DNA of 64,000 bases from Streptomyces tsukubensis (GTDB taxonomy: Bacteria > Actinomycetota > Actinomycetes > Streptomycetales > Streptomycetaceae). Shown here piece after piece: positions 8,702 to 20,836 of the stretch. The notes under the pieces were generated by a model. It saw nothing but the letters and a program-made list of their open reading frames with translations. It made no database searches and was not told the origin of the DNA. Location of the stretch: the NCBI RefSeq assembly GCF_009296025.1, contig NZ_CP045178.1, forward strand, positions 6,014,001-6,078,000. Direction: 5' to 3'. The translations under genes were made by a program, and so were the position numbers. How positions within the stretch are numbered: position 1 is the first letter of the stretch; every line of letters starts with the position of its first letter.

Positions 8702-10588
8702 TCACGTGGAGCGGTCCTGTCGTGGGCCCGAGGGCCCGTCGTCCTGAGGGCGCACGAACAGCCCGTCACCGGTGCCGGAACGCGTCCGGCCCTCCGGCCG
8801 CGCGCGGTCCCCGCCCGTGGCGGACGCGGTGGACGCCCCGGACGCCCCGGACGCCCCGGACGCCCCGGACGCTATGGACGCCGTGGACGTCGGGGACGTG
8901 GTGGACGCCGTCCCGGAGTGCGCCCGTGGAGCCCGCGGAGTACGTGGAGCCCGTGGAGTACGTGCTCTGCCATCGTCGCCGTCCGCGCCGGGACGCGCAC
9001 CCTGTGACGGGCCGTCATGGGCGCCGTCGCGGGCCGGCCCCGCGCTCTCACCGGCCTCCGTCGGCAGGGGCACTCGGGTGACCCGGGGGCCGCTCTCCCC
9101 GCCGGTGACCGGGGCGCCCGTCGTCCGGGTGACGGGCGCCCGCGTCTCCGCGCCCGCCGCCAGCCGCTCGATCGCCGCGAGGGGAACGGGCAGCCAGTCG
9201 GGGCGGTGCCTCGCCTCGTACAGCACTTCGTAGACGGCCTTGTCCGTCTCGTACGCCCGCAGCAGCGCCGCGTCCTCGCGCGGGTCGCTCCCCGACGCCT
9301 CCGCGTACCCCTCGCAGTACGCGGCCCGGCAGGCGTCCGCCCACGCGGGCGCCCACGGCTGGTGGGAGCGGGCCGCGTAGTCGAACGACCTGAGCATGCC
9401 CGCCACATCGCGTACGGGCGGGAAGGGCATCCTGCGTTCGGCGAGCGGGCGGGCCGGTTCGCCCTCGAAGTCGATGACCGACCAGTAGCCCTCGGCGGAG
9501 CGCAGGCACTGGCCGAGGTGCAGATCGCCGTGGATGCGCTGCGCCGTCCAGGTGCTGCCCCCGGCCGCCGCGGCCGTCAGCTCGTCGAAGGCCTCCCGCA
9601 GCCCCGGCACGTAGGGGCGCAGGCTCGGCACCGCCTGCGCGGCCGTCTCCAGCCTGCGCGTCATGCCCTCCGCCAGGGCCTCCATCTGCGCGCGTCCCAG
9701 CGTCACCGTCCCCAGCGCCGCCGCGAGGGCGGTGTGCACCTCGGCGGTGGCCCGGCCGAGCGCGCGTGCCTGCCCCCGGAAGTCCTCGCCCTTGGCCAGC
9801 ATGGCGAGGGCCAGCTCCCAGCCGTCGTCCGAGCCCCGCAGATAGGGCTGGAGCACACCGAGCACGAGCGGTTCGCCCGCGTCCTTCGCACCGCCCCCGC
9901 CCTTCACGGGGTCACCGGCGGGCTCGGCCCGGAACCACGCGACCGGCGCGGGCACCCGGGTGCAGCCCTGCCTGGCGAGGGCCAGCGGCAGCTCCAGATC
10001 CGGGTTGACGCCGGGCACGACACGCCTGAAAAGCTTGAGGATGAACGTATCTCCGTAGACGAGCGAAGAGTTGGACTGCTCGGCGCCGAGCACCCGCGGC
10101 GCGAGCCCCGCGGGCACGGCGACCCGGCTGTCGCGGCCGAAGCTGAGATCGCCGAGCCGCCCCGGCATCCGCAGCCGCTCAAGCAGCACCTCCGCGGGGC
10201 GGGGGTCCTGGAGCGCCTCGTAGACGGTGTGCCCGGCGAGCGGCCCCTCCTCCAGCCTGCCGATCATCGCGGGGGCGAGGTGCGGCGGCAGGCTGCGGCG
10301 GACGCCGATCAGGAGCTGGTAGCAGTCGGACGGGGCATCGGCGGGGCCCTGCGAAGGGGCGACCGGCTGGCGTGCGTGGACCAGCAGGTGCAGCAGGCCG
10401 AGGCCGCCACCGGCGGGCAGCAACTCGGTCGCCGAGACCAGGTCGAACCCGGTGACGGGGCGTCCCTTGCCCGCGAACCACCGCTGCCTGGGCAGCCAGG
10501 AGCGCAGCAGAGGATCGAGCGAGGCGAGCAGGGCACCTGGCGTGCCGGGAGTGGGGGAAGGAACGAGCGTGCTGGAGGCATCCGACAT
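8702..10588 (-). CDS. mak: Maltokinase of the GlgE pathway
   Basis: 628-aa ATP-dependent kinase making maltose-1-phosphate, the donor for GlgE. Recognisable features are LLRSWLPRQRWFAGKGRPV near the N-terminus, the phosphotransferase-like IHGDLHLGQCL catalytic loop and VIDFEGEPARPLAERR metal-binding segment. The kinase domain ends at about residue 490; the remaining roughly 135 residues are disordered Thr/Pro/Ala/Ser-Gly repeats, making the protein clearly longer than usual maltokinases of about 450-470 residues. ATG 10588 follows AAAGGA; a GTG at 10618 is possible. It is separated from treS by 328 bp, so it may have its own promoter. TreS and Mak often work as a complex. Confidence 0.92.
   Translation of the reverse strand: MSDASSTLVPSPTPGTPGALLASLDPLLRSWLPRQRWFAGKGRPVTGFDLVSATELLPAGGGLGLLHLLVHARQPVAPSQGPADAPSDCYQLLIGVRRSLPPHLAPAMIGRLEEGPLAGHTVYEALQDPRPAEVLLERLRMPGRLGDLSFGRDSRVAVPAGLAPRVLGAEQSNSSLVYGDTFILKLFRRVVPGVNPDLELPLALARQGCTRVPAPVAWFRAEPAGDPVKGGGGAKDAGEPLVLGVLQPYLRGSDDGWELALAMLAKGEDFRGQARALGRATAEVHTALAAALGTVTLGRAQMEALAEGMTRRLETAAQAVPSLRPYVPGLREAFDELTAAAAGGSTWTAQRIHGDLHLGQCLRSAEGYWSVIDFEGEPARPLAERRMPFPPVRDVAGMLRSFDYAARSHQPWAPAWADACRAAYCEGYAEASGSDPREDAALLRAYETDKAVYEVLYEARHRPDWLPVPLAAIERLAAGAETRAPVTRTTGAPVTGGESGPRVTRVPLPTEAGESAGPARDGAHDGPSQGARPGADGDDGRARTPRAPRTPRAPRAHSGTASTTSPTSTASIASGASGASGASGASTASATGGDRARPEGRTRSGTGDGLFVRPQDDGPSGPRQDRST
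8823..8880. repeat. 9-bp tandem repeat (GACGCCCCG) in the mak tail
   Basis: Four exact 9-bp units (8832-8867) with imperfect flanking copies encode the Ser-Gly-Ala repeats near the Mak C-terminus. Confidence 0.85.
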
Positions 10589-10916
10589 GGCGGCGTCGCG
10601 TCCTTTCCCCGGGTACACCTCTCAGGATCGCGCGGCTGCTGACCGGAGTGCGGCATTTGGCTGTCCGGCGGTGCGCGGAGCCCCTGGGTGACCGGCCGGG
10701 GCAGTGGGTGGAATGGTCCGTACAGGAGGGGCCCCCAGGACGAGTGGCCCTTTTCATTGCGCGGTACTCCCGGAGAGTGCCCAGGGTCGGACACAGTATG
10801 CGGCGGACAACCCAAGGGACGTACGGGTTGTGGCGGGGATTTCGCTGTCCGAAACCGGACGGGAACGCCGGGGCGGGGCGGCCGGGGCCGCCCCGCCCTG
10901 GTCCCTGTGGGACGCC
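10589..10916. other. treS-mak intergenic region with hairpin
   Basis: 328 bp without a gene. A 13-bp perfect stem with a 2-base gap (arms 10871-10883 and 10886-10898) lies just behind treS and may partly terminate it. The rest presumably carries a mak promoter, but I see no convincing -35/-10 pair. Confidence 0.5.
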
Positions 10917-12640
10917 TCAGACCTCGGCGCGCTCGGGAGCGCCGAGAGCCGCGTCCTTGCGGAGCCGGAACCAGTAGAAGCCGTGACCCGCGAGAGTGAG
11001 CAGGTAGGGCCACTCGCCGATGGCGGGGAAGCGGACCCCGCCGATCAGCTCCACCGGATGACGGCCGTTGAAGGTCTGGAGGTCCAGCTCCGTCGGCTGC
11101 GCGAACCGGGAGAAATTGTGCACGCAGAGCACCAGGTCGTCCTTGTACTCACGGAGGAACGCGAGTACGGCGGGGTTGGACGAGGGCAGCTCCGTATACG
11201 AACCGAGGCCGAAGGCCGGGTTCTGCTTACGGATCTCGATCATCCTGCGGGTCCAGTGCAGCAGGGAGGCGGGCGATGACATCGACGCCTCGACGTTGGT
11301 CACCTGGTAGCCGTAGACCGGGTCCATGATCGTCGGCAGGGAGAGCCGTCCCGGATCGCAGGACGAGAATCCCGCGTTGCGGTCGGGCGTCCACTGCATC
11401 GGGGTGCGGACCGCGTCCCTGTCTCCCAGCCAGATGTTGTCGCCCATGCCGATCTCGTCCCCGTAGTAGAGGATCGGCGAGCCCGGCAGGGAGAGGAGCA
11501 GGGCGGTGAAGAGTTCGATCTGATTGCGGTCGTTGTCGAGCAGGGGGGCCAGCCGCCGCCTGATGCCGATGTTGGCCCGCATCCTGGGGTCCTTGGCGTA
11601 CTCGGCGTACATGTAGTCACGCTCTTCGTCCGTGACCATTTCGAGCGTCAGCTCGTCGTGGTTGCGCAGGAAGATGCCCCACTGACAGCTCGAAGGGATC
11701 GTCGGGGTCTTCGCCAGGATCTCGGAGACCGGGTAGCGCGACTCCCTGCGCACCGCCATGAAGATGCGCGGCATCACGGGGAAGTGGAACGCCATGTGGC
11801 ACTCGTCGCCGCCCTTGGCGTAGTCGCCGAAGTAGTCGACGACGTCCTCGGGCCACTGGTTGGCCTCGGCCAGCAGCACGGTGTCCGGATAGTGGGCGTC
11901 GATCTCGGCGCGCACCCGCCGCATCATCGAGTGGGTGGCGGGGAGGTTCTCGCAGTTGGTGCCCTCCTCCGCGTAGAGGTAGGGCACGGCGTCGAGGCGG
12001 TAGCCGTCGATGCCGAGGTCGAGCCAGAACCGCAGCGCGGCGATGATCTCCTCCTGCACGGCCGGGTTCTCGTAGTTGAGGTCCGGCTGGTGGGAGAAGA
12101 AGCGGTGCCAGTAGTACTGCTTGCGCACCGGGTCGAAGGTCCAGTTGGACGCCTCGGTGTCGACGAAGATGATCCGCGCGTCGCTGTACGCCTTGTCGTC
12201 GTCGGCCCAGACGTAGTAGTCGCCGTAGGGCCCCTCGGGGTCCTTGCGGGACTCCTGGAACCACTCGTGCTGGTCACTCGTGTGGTTCATGACGAAGTCG
12301 ATGATCACCCGCATGCCGCGTTGGTGAGCCGCGTCCACGAACTCCACGAAGTCCGCGAGGTCGCCGAACTCCGGCAGGACGGCCGTGTAGTCGGAGACGT
12401 CGTAGCCGCCGTCGCGCAGCGGCGATTTGAAGAACGGCGGGAGCCAGAGGCAGTCGACGCCGAGCCATTGGAGGTAGTCCAGTTTGGCGGTGATGCCCTT
12501 GAGGTCGCCGACGCCGTCACCGTTGCTGTCCTGGAAGGACCTGACGAGTACTTCGTAGAAGACGGCGCGCTTGAACCACTCGGGATCGCGGTCCTTGGCT
12601 GGGGTGTCCTCGAACTTGTCCGGGACAGGCTCGTTCATGA

Positions 12641-12644
<4 letters not shown>
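10917..12644 (-). CDS. treS: Trehalose synthase (maltose alpha-D-glucosyltransferase)
   Basis: 575-aa GH13 isomerase interconverting trehalose and maltose. The barrel motifs are all present: [24 protein letters not shown] with nucleophile Asp218, LLAEANQW with acid/base Glu260 and LRNHDEL with Asp330. Typical TreS segments include [20 protein letters not shown] and DLNYENPAV. Length is usual for the actinobacterial enzyme without fused kinase. The first ATG at 12644 overlaps the glgE stop as ATGA, so the two are translationally coupled. It supplies maltose to Mak; a GC hairpin follows the gene. Confidence 0.95.
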
Positions 12645-14767
<2,123 letters not shown>

Positions 14768-15814
14768 GACCGCTCCTGTCCGCGTTCACCCGCGTGGACG
14801 GATGGGGGTGGTGAAAGGGGGGTCCTTGAGTCTGTACCGGAGGGAACCTTCCCATGCTCTCCGTATGGGCAATCCGCCGCTTTGTTAACTACTCGCGCGT
14901 AAGGGCGCACATGTCGACACGGCAGCGGTGAGGGGAGCCGTTCCCGCACTCCCCACGGGGGCGTGCGGGGGGCATCTGCCCCTGTCCTGACGCCCGTTGT
15001 GGTTTCCGGGAGATGTCCGGCCACGCGCCGCGCAAGGCCCCCGCCACCCCCCGGCGTGTCACCCGGTCTGCCGCCACCCGTTCGGCGCGGGCCCCGCGAG
15101 GCCCGGCGGTGGCCGGTCGGGCACCGACTGCGCGAGGGGCCCGGCCGACGCGGGGGCGCGCCGCCGTGGGGAGTGTGCTCGCCCGGGGGTGTTCACCCGA
15201 ACCGCGCAACGCCCCCGGGTGAATGCGCGCGTCCCGCGCGGCGCGGCCGTGCTCCGCCCGCCGGGTCCGTGGCCGGCCGCGGTGGGCCTACGCTTCCCGC
15301 TGATCACCTGCATATGATCGGCTGCCCTCCCCCATCGGGTGTCCGGCCAACTGGTCCGGAATAAAGCATGGTTGACCTGTTCGGCGCCGTCGGCAGTGAC
15401 GGGCGAAGGGCAACACCACGGGCGCCACGGGGAAGCCTTCCTTGCCCGTCGAACCATGACAAGCCCGAAGGGGGAGACGGAATCGGCCAAATGGGAACAG
15501 GCTTTCGGGGGTCTTTCCGGGGCCGGGGAAACGCGCCGGTTGAGGACCCGCCACACCACCCGCCGCACGGCGCCGCCGGTGGAACAGGCCGCCCATGACA
15601 CGCCAGGGAGGACCGGGCCCGCGCGGCCCCGTCCGCCGGGGCACGCCCCCTCCGTACGCCCGCCACGGAACCGCCCGCCCCCACGCGCCGTGGCCGCCCC
15701 GCGCCCGCGCCGGATACCTTCGACCCACGAGGCCCTGACGCACACAGCCGTGCGTCCCCTCACCCGGGTTACGTCCCCAGCTCATCCGCGTACGTCCCCC
15801 GCGAAGGTGGAAAC
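14768..15814. other. Long divergent glgE-glgP intergenic region
   Basis: About 1.05 kb with no supported gene. Open frames here lack ribosome sites and family features. It must contain promoters for glgE (a slightly AT-richer patch lies near 14830-14900) and glgP. I do not see a terminator hairpin, tRNA or repeat of note. Confidence 0.5.
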
Positions 15815-18460
15815 GTGAAGGCCATCCGTCGATTTACCGTACGTCCCGTCCTCCCTGAACCCCTCCGCCCGCTCAGCGCCCTCGCACGCAACCTGCGCTG
15901 GTCGTGGCAGACGGAGACGCGGGCGCTCTTCGAATCCGCCGACCCCCTCCTCTGGGCGCGGACCGCGGGCGACCCCCTCAGGCTGCTCGCCGGGCTCCCC
16001 CCTCGGCGGCTCACGGAACTCGCCGCCGACCAGGAATTCCTCACCCGCCTGAACACCGCGACCGCGGAACTGCACCACTACGTCACAGGACCCCGCTGGT
16101 ACCAGCGGCAGGCCGAGAACAGCCCGGGACTGCCCGCTGCCGTCGCCTACTTCTCACCCGAGTTCGGCGTCACCGCGGCCCTCCCGCAGTACTCGGGCGG
16201 ACTGGGCATCCTCGCCGGTGACCACCTGAAGTCCGCGAGCGACCTCGGCGTACCCCTCATCGGGGTCGGGCTCCTCTACCGGCACGGCTACTTCCGCCAG
16301 TCCCTGTCCAGGGACGGCTGGCAGCAGGAGCGGTACCCGGTGCTCGACCCCAACGAACTGCCCGTCACCCTGTTGCGCGAAACCGACGGCACCCCCACCC
16401 AGATCGCCCTCGCCCTGCCCGCGGGACGCCGACTGCGCGCCCGTGTCTGGCTGGCCCAGGTCGGCCGCGTACCCCTGCTGATGCTCGACTCCGACGTCGA
16501 GGACAACGACCCCGGCGCCCGCGAGGTGACCGACCGGCTCTACGGAGGAGGCAGCGAACACCGCCTCCTCCAGGAGATGCTGCTCGGCATCGGCGGCGTC
16601 CGCGCCGTCCGCGCCTACTGCCGGCTCACCGGACACCCCGCACCCGAGGTCTTCCACACCAACGAGGGGCACGCGGGCTTCCTCGGCCTCGAACGCATCC
16701 ACGAGCTGGGCATCCCCGGCGAGGCCGACGCGGAAGGGCTCGACTTCGACGCGGCCCTCGAAGCCGTACGCGCGGGCACCGTCTTCACCACCCACACCCC
16801 CGTCCCCGCCGGCATCGACCGCTTCGACAGGGAACTGGTCGGCCGCCACTTCGGCCCCCACGCGGAACTGCCCGGCATCGACGTCGAGAAAGTCCTGCGG
16901 CTGGGCCAGGAGACCTACCCCGGCGGGCAGCCCGGCCTCTTCAACATGGCCGTCATGGGGCTGCGCCTCGCCCAGCGGGCCAACGGCGTCTCCACCCTGC
17001 ACGGCCAGGTCAGCCGCGAGATGTTCGCCGGGCTCTGGCCGGGATTCGACGCCGAGGAGGTACCCATCACCTCCATCACCAACGGCGTGCACGCCCCCAC
17101 CTGGGTGGCGCCCGAGGTCTTCGCGCTCGGCGCCACCATGATCGGCGCCGCCCGTACGGAGGAAGCCATGACGGTCGGCGCCTCCGAGCGCTGGGACGCC
17201 GTCGCCGACATCGCCGACCAGCAGGTCTGGGACGTACGCTCCACCCTGCGCGCCCAACTCGTCGGTGAGGTGCGCGCCAGGCTCACCGCGTCCTGGCGCC
17301 AGCGCGGCGCGGGCACAGCCGAGCTGGGCTGGATCGACGGCGTCCTCGACCCCGAGGTCCTCACCATCGGCTTCGCCCGCCGCGTGCCCTCCTACAAACG
17401 GCTCACCCTGATGCTCCGCGACAAGGACCGGCTGCGGGCGCTGCTGCTCCACCCCGAGCGGCCCGTCCAGATCGTCGTCGCGGGCAAGGCCCACCCCGCC
17501 GACGACGGAGGCAAACGGCTCATCCAGGACCTGGTGCGCTTCGCCGACGACCCCCGCGTACGCCACAGGATCGTCTTCCTGCCCGACTACGGCATGGGCA
17601 TGGCACAGAAGCTCTACCCGGGCTGCGACGTCTGGCTCAACAACCCGCTGCGCCCCCTGGAGGCGTGCGGCACTTCGGGGATGAAGGCGGCGCTCAACGG
17701 CTGCCTCAACCTCTCCGTGCTGGACGGCTGGTGGGACGAGTGGTACGAGCCGGACTTCGGCTGGTCCATCCCCACGGCGGACGGTACGGCCACCGACGAG
17801 GACCGGCGCGACGAGCTGGAGTCCAAGGCCCTCTACGACCTCCTCGAACGCCGTATCGCGCCGCGCTTCTACGACAGGGACGGCGCGGGGCTGCCGCAGC
17901 GGTGGATCGAGATGGTCAGGCAGACCCTGACGAGCCTCGGCCCCAAGGTGCTGGCGGGGCGCATGGTCCGTGACTACGTCGAGCGGCTGTACGCCCCGGC
18001 CGCCCGCGGCCACCGGTCGCTCGACCCCGCCACCGCGCGCTCCCTCGCCGCGTGGAAGGAGCGGGTGCGTGACGCCTGGCCCCATGTGGAGGTCGACCAG
18101 CCGGAGACGTCCGCGATCGGGGCCACCGCCGAGTTCGGCTCGACGCTGGCTCTGCGCGTACGGGTCAGGACGGGGACACTCGGCCCCGACGAGGTCGAGG
18201 TGCAGGCCGTGGCGGGCCCGGTCGACGCGGACGACAGGATCGCGGACGCCAGGGCGGTGCCGCTCAAACCCGTCGCTGGGCCCGACCTGGAGGGCCGCTG
18301 GACGTACGAGGGGCCGCTCGCCCTGGACCGGACGGGCTCCTTCGGCTACACGGTCAGGGTCCTGCCCAGCCACCGGCTGCTGGCCTCCGCGGCCGAGCTG
18401 GGGCTGGTCGCGGTGCCTGCCGAGGCGCGGGGCGAGTCGGCGGGCGTGCTGATGCGGTGA
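15815..18460 (+). CDS. glgP: Alpha-glucan phosphorylase (AlgP/GlgP type)
   Basis: 881-aa cytoplasmic glycosyltransferase family 35 enzyme that releases glucose-1-phosphate from glycogen-like glucan. It carries the short actinobacterial N-terminal domain (LARNLRWSWQTETRALF), VAYFSPEFGVTAALPQYSGGLGILAGDHLKSASDLGVP, HTNEGHAGF, FTTHTPVPAG, the RRVPSYKRLTL segment and EACGTSGMKAALNG, in which Lys624 should hold pyridoxal phosphate. The GTG at 15815 has GAAGGTGG four bases upstream. It is divergent from glgE, pairing polymer synthesis and breakdown. A stable terminator follows about 150 bp downstream. Confidence 0.94.
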   Translation: MKAIRRFTVRPVLPEPLRPLSALARNLRWSWQTETRALFESADPLLWARTAGDPLRLLAGLPPRRLTELAADQEFLTRLNTATAELHHYVTGPRWYQRQAENSPGLPAAVAYFSPEFGVTAALPQYSGGLGILAGDHLKSASDLGVPLIGVGLLYRHGYFRQSLSRDGWQQERYPVLDPNELPVTLLRETDGTPTQIALALPAGRRLRARVWLAQVGRVPLLMLDSDVEDNDPGAREVTDRLYGGGSEHRLLQEMLLGIGGVRAVRAYCRLTGHPAPEVFHTNEGHAGFLGLERIHELGIPGEADAEGLDFDAALEAVRAGTVFTTHTPVPAGIDRFDRELVGRHFGPHAELPGIDVEKVLRLGQETYPGGQPGLFNMAVMGLRLAQRANGVSTLHGQVSREMFAGLWPGFDAEEVPITSITNGVHAPTWVAPEVFALGATMIGAARTEEAMTVGASERWDAVADIADQQVWDVRSTLRAQLVGEVRARLTASWRQRGAGTAELGWIDGVLDPEVLTIGFARRVPSYKRLTLMLRDKDRLRALLLHPERPVQIVVAGKAHPADDGGKRLIQDLVRFADDPRVRHRIVFLPDYGMGMAQKLYPGCDVWLNNPLRPLEACGTSGMKAALNGCLNLSVLDGWWDEWYEPDFGWSIPTADGTATDEDRRDELESKALYDLLERRIAPRFYDRDGAGLPQRWIEMVRQTLTSLGPKVLAGRMVRDYVERLYAPAARGHRSLDPATARSLAAWKERVRDAWPHVEVDQPETSAIGATAEFGSTLALRVRVRTGTLGPDEVEVQAVAGPVDADDRIADARAVPLKPVAGPDLEGRWTYEGPLALDRTGSFGYTVRVLPSHRLLASAAELGLVAVPAEARGESAGVLMR

Positions 18461-18613
18461 CGCGTGTGCGGTGTGCGGTGCGGTGCGGCGTGTGCCGGGG
18501 GCCGTGTGGCGTGTGCGGGTGAGTGGGGGGCGCGGGCGTGCGGGCGATGGTGCGCGCGCCCGCTCGCGCTACCGCGCCCGGAGCATCGGACGGGCGGACA
18601 TGGACGTAGGGGT

Positions 18614-18646
18614 GGCTCCCGGGACCGTCGCACGGTCCCGGGAGCC
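18614..18646. terminator. Bidirectional terminator between glgP and protease gene
   Basis: Perfect 15-bp stem (core GGGACCGT) with a CGC loop between two convergent genes. Confidence 0.85.
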
Positions 18647-18750
18647 GCCCCTCGGGTCATTCGGTGTCGCACACCGGGAGACCGCTCGCTCCCGGCCGCT
18701 CGCCACTGGCCGAACCGGTCGGGCCGGTCGAACCGGCCCGACCCGTCGGG

Positions 18751-20310
18751 CTAGTTGACGTTGACGCCCGCCCAGGCGGCGCCCACGGCCTTGTACTCGG
18801 CCGAGGTGGTGCCGTACAGGGCTCCGGCGGCGCTGAGCGTCGCCGTACGGGCCCTGGCGTAGTTGGTCGTCGACGTCATGTACGTCGTCAGCGCCTTGTA
18901 CCAGATCTGCTCGGCCTTGGCGCGGCCGATGCCGGTGACGGTCGCCCCGTTCGAGGTCGGCGAGTCGTAGTTGACGCCGTTGATCGTCTTCTTCCCGCTG
19001 CCCTCCGAGAGCAGGTAGAAGAAGTGGTCGGCGACGCCCGAGGAGTAGTGCACGTCGACGGAGCCGGTCCGCGAGGACCACGAGTCCTGCGAGGCGCCGT
19101 CCTTGCTCGGCTTGTCCATGTAACGCAGCGGCGAGCCGTCGCCGTTGATGTCGATCTTCTCGCCGATCAGGTAGTCGCCGGGGTCGGCGGCGTTGGCGGC
19201 GTGGAACTCGACGGCGGTGGCGAAGATGTCGCTGGTCGCCTCGTTGAGGCCGCCGGACTCACCGCTGTAGTTCAGGTTGGCGGTGGCGGCGGTGACTCCG
19301 TGGCTCATCTCGTGCGCGGCCACGTCGAGCGCGGTCAGCGGCGCCTTGTTGCCCGCCCCGTCGCCGTACGTCATGCAGAAGCAACTGTCCTGCCAGAAGG
19401 CGTTGACGTAGTTGTTGCCGTAGTGGACCCGTGAGGTGGCGCCCACCCCGTCGCCCCGGATACCGGAGCGGCCGAAGACGTCCTTGTAGTAGTCCCACGT
19501 CTTGGCCGCGCCGTAGGCGGCGTCGACACCGGCGGTGGCCGGGTCGCTGACCGTGCCGCTGCCCCACACGTCGTCCGCGTCGGTGAGCAGCGTCCCCGTA
19601 CCGGAGGAGCTGTTCTTCAGCGTGTACGTCTTGTGGTTGCCCCTGGTGCCGTCGATCAGCTGGTAGGTGCTGCCCGACTTGGTGGTGTTCAGGGTGACGG
19701 TGCCGCTGAACTGGCTCTTGCCCGTGCCGTTCTGCACCCCGTCCCACTGGGACAGCTTCTTGCCGGTCACGGCGTCGGTGACGGTGTGCAGTTCGCTGGG
19801 CGTGCCGTCCTTGCCGATGCTGTTCTTGACGGCTTCGTACGCGAGCTTCGGGGTGCCCTTCGCGGCCCAGACGACCTTGCGGGCGCCCTTGGGTGCGGCG
19901 GCGGCGCTCAGCCCCGGAGAGGTGTCGACGGCGATGTCGGCGCTGGTGGCCTTGGTGACGGTCTGTGCGCCGCTCTTGGCCTCGTGGACGACCAGGTCGC
20001 CGCCGAGCACCGGGAGTCCGGCGTAGGTGCGCTCATAGCGGGTGTGCGTGGTGCCGTCGCGGTCCTTGATGACGTCACGGACGACAAGCTTCTCCTGCGA
20101 GCCGAGCCCCAGGGTGTCGGCCGTCTTCGCGACGCCGGCACTGGCGTCCTTCAGCAGGTCGGCGCGGGCGTCGGCGGAGAGCTTGAGCGGGGCGGCGCCC
20201 GGCGCGGGTTCGGCGGCGGTCGCCGGGCCCGTGAGGCCGGAGGCGAGCAGCGCTGCTGCGGCGACGGCGGTGCCGATGGCCAGGGAAGATCTTGCTATAC
20301 GGGGGGTCAC
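18751..20310 (-). CDS. Secreted M4-family (thermolysin-like) metalloprotease
   Basis: 519-aa zinc endopeptidase preproprotein. A signal peptide (about 1-33: basic start, long Ala-rich core, ATA-A cleavage region) is followed by an FTP/PepSY-type propeptide (about 40-190) and the catalytic domain. The zinc site is HEMSH (333-337) with the downstream GGLNEATSD (353-361), where Glu is the third zinc ligand; DVHYSSGVADHFFYLL supplies the catalytic His. GTG 20310 follows GGGAG. The domain order is that of secreted Streptomyces neutral proteases; it probably acts in extracellular protein scavenging. No adjacent regulator or inhibitor gene is seen. Confidence 0.94.
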   Translation of the reverse strand: MTPRIARSSLAIGTAVAAAALLASGLTGPATAAEPAPGAAPLKLSADARADLLKDASAGVAKTADTLGLGSQEKLVVRDVIKDRDGTTHTRYERTYAGLPVLGGDLVVHEAKSGAQTVTKATSADIAVDTSPGLSAAAAPKGARKVVWAAKGTPKLAYEAVKNSIGKDGTPSELHTVTDAVTGKKLSQWDGVQNGTGKSQFSGTVTLNTTKSGSTYQLIDGTRGNHKTYTLKNSSSGTGTLLTDADDVWGSGTVSDPATAGVDAAYGAAKTWDYYKDVFGRSGIRGDGVGATSRVHYGNNYVNAFWQDSCFCMTYGDGAGNKAPLTALDVAAHEMSHGVTAATANLNYSGESGGLNEATSDIFATAVEFHAANAADPGDYLIGEKIDINGDGSPLRYMDKPSKDGASQDSWSSRTGSVDVHYSSGVADHFFYLLSEGSGKKTINGVNYDSPTSNGATVTGIGRAKAEQIWYKALTTYMTSTTNYARARTATLSAAGALYGTTSAEYKAVGAAWAGVNVN

Positions 20311-20836
20311 ACAGGCTCCCTATTCGTAACCGGTGGGGGAGTCCGGATGGGGTGGGGGAACCAACCGGAGGCCAAAAACGCTCGGTACGTGCGGTGTTAC
20401 GCCGTGCGGTGGTGCGCCGTGCGGTGGTGCGCCGTGCGGTGAGAGTGGTGCTGTGCGTGGGTAAGAGTTGCACCCAAGGCGTGTGCATGTCATGACCACT
20501 CAGGCAGGTTGGCCGGAAACGTCCGTTGGTCGAAAGATCGGGTCCGGTATCCGGAGAACCCCCGTGAGGATGCGCAAGACACCACGTCAGAGGCGCCCCG
20601 CCCCGTCTGACGCGGGCATCTCCTCACGCGTCCGACTCGGGCCTCCCGCGCCGCGATCACCGGAGCCGACGCGCTTTACCGCTTAATCCGGCAGCGTGGA
20701 CCAGGAGTCCGACGTAATGGATCTTGGCGTGATTCGGTGTCCTCACCGATGGCCGGTTGCCGATCGCCGATGACCTGCGACGCTCGGCCCTCAGCCGCCG
20801 CGGCGCGACCCGGCGGGCGGGGCGGCCTGTTCCCGT
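20311..20836. other. Intergenic region upstream of the M4 protease
   Basis: 526 bp. It holds a 15-bp tandem repeat (unit GCCGTGCGGTGGTGC, 20401-20445, nearly three copies) and no convincing gene. Short open frames here have no family features. Confidence 0.45.
20401..20445. repeat. 15-bp tandem repeat
   Basis: Two exact GCCGTGCGGTGGTGC units followed by a variant third unit, located about 90 bp upstream of the metalloprotease start. Confidence 0.8.

Noticed and set aside
14768..15800. Open frames of 70-230 codons between glgE and glgP
   Set aside because: Composition is Arg/Pro/Gly-rich as expected for antisense or wrong-frame reading of GC-rich DNA; none has a ribosome site or recognisable domain.
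16154..18373. Minus-strand 739-codon frame opposite glgP
   Set aside because: Complementary shadow of a well-supported gene with no domain features.
18462..18560. GTGTGCGGTGCGGTG tract behind glgP as a functional repeat
   Set aside because: Irregular short GT/GC-rich sequence with no consistent unit; not reported as a repeat feature.
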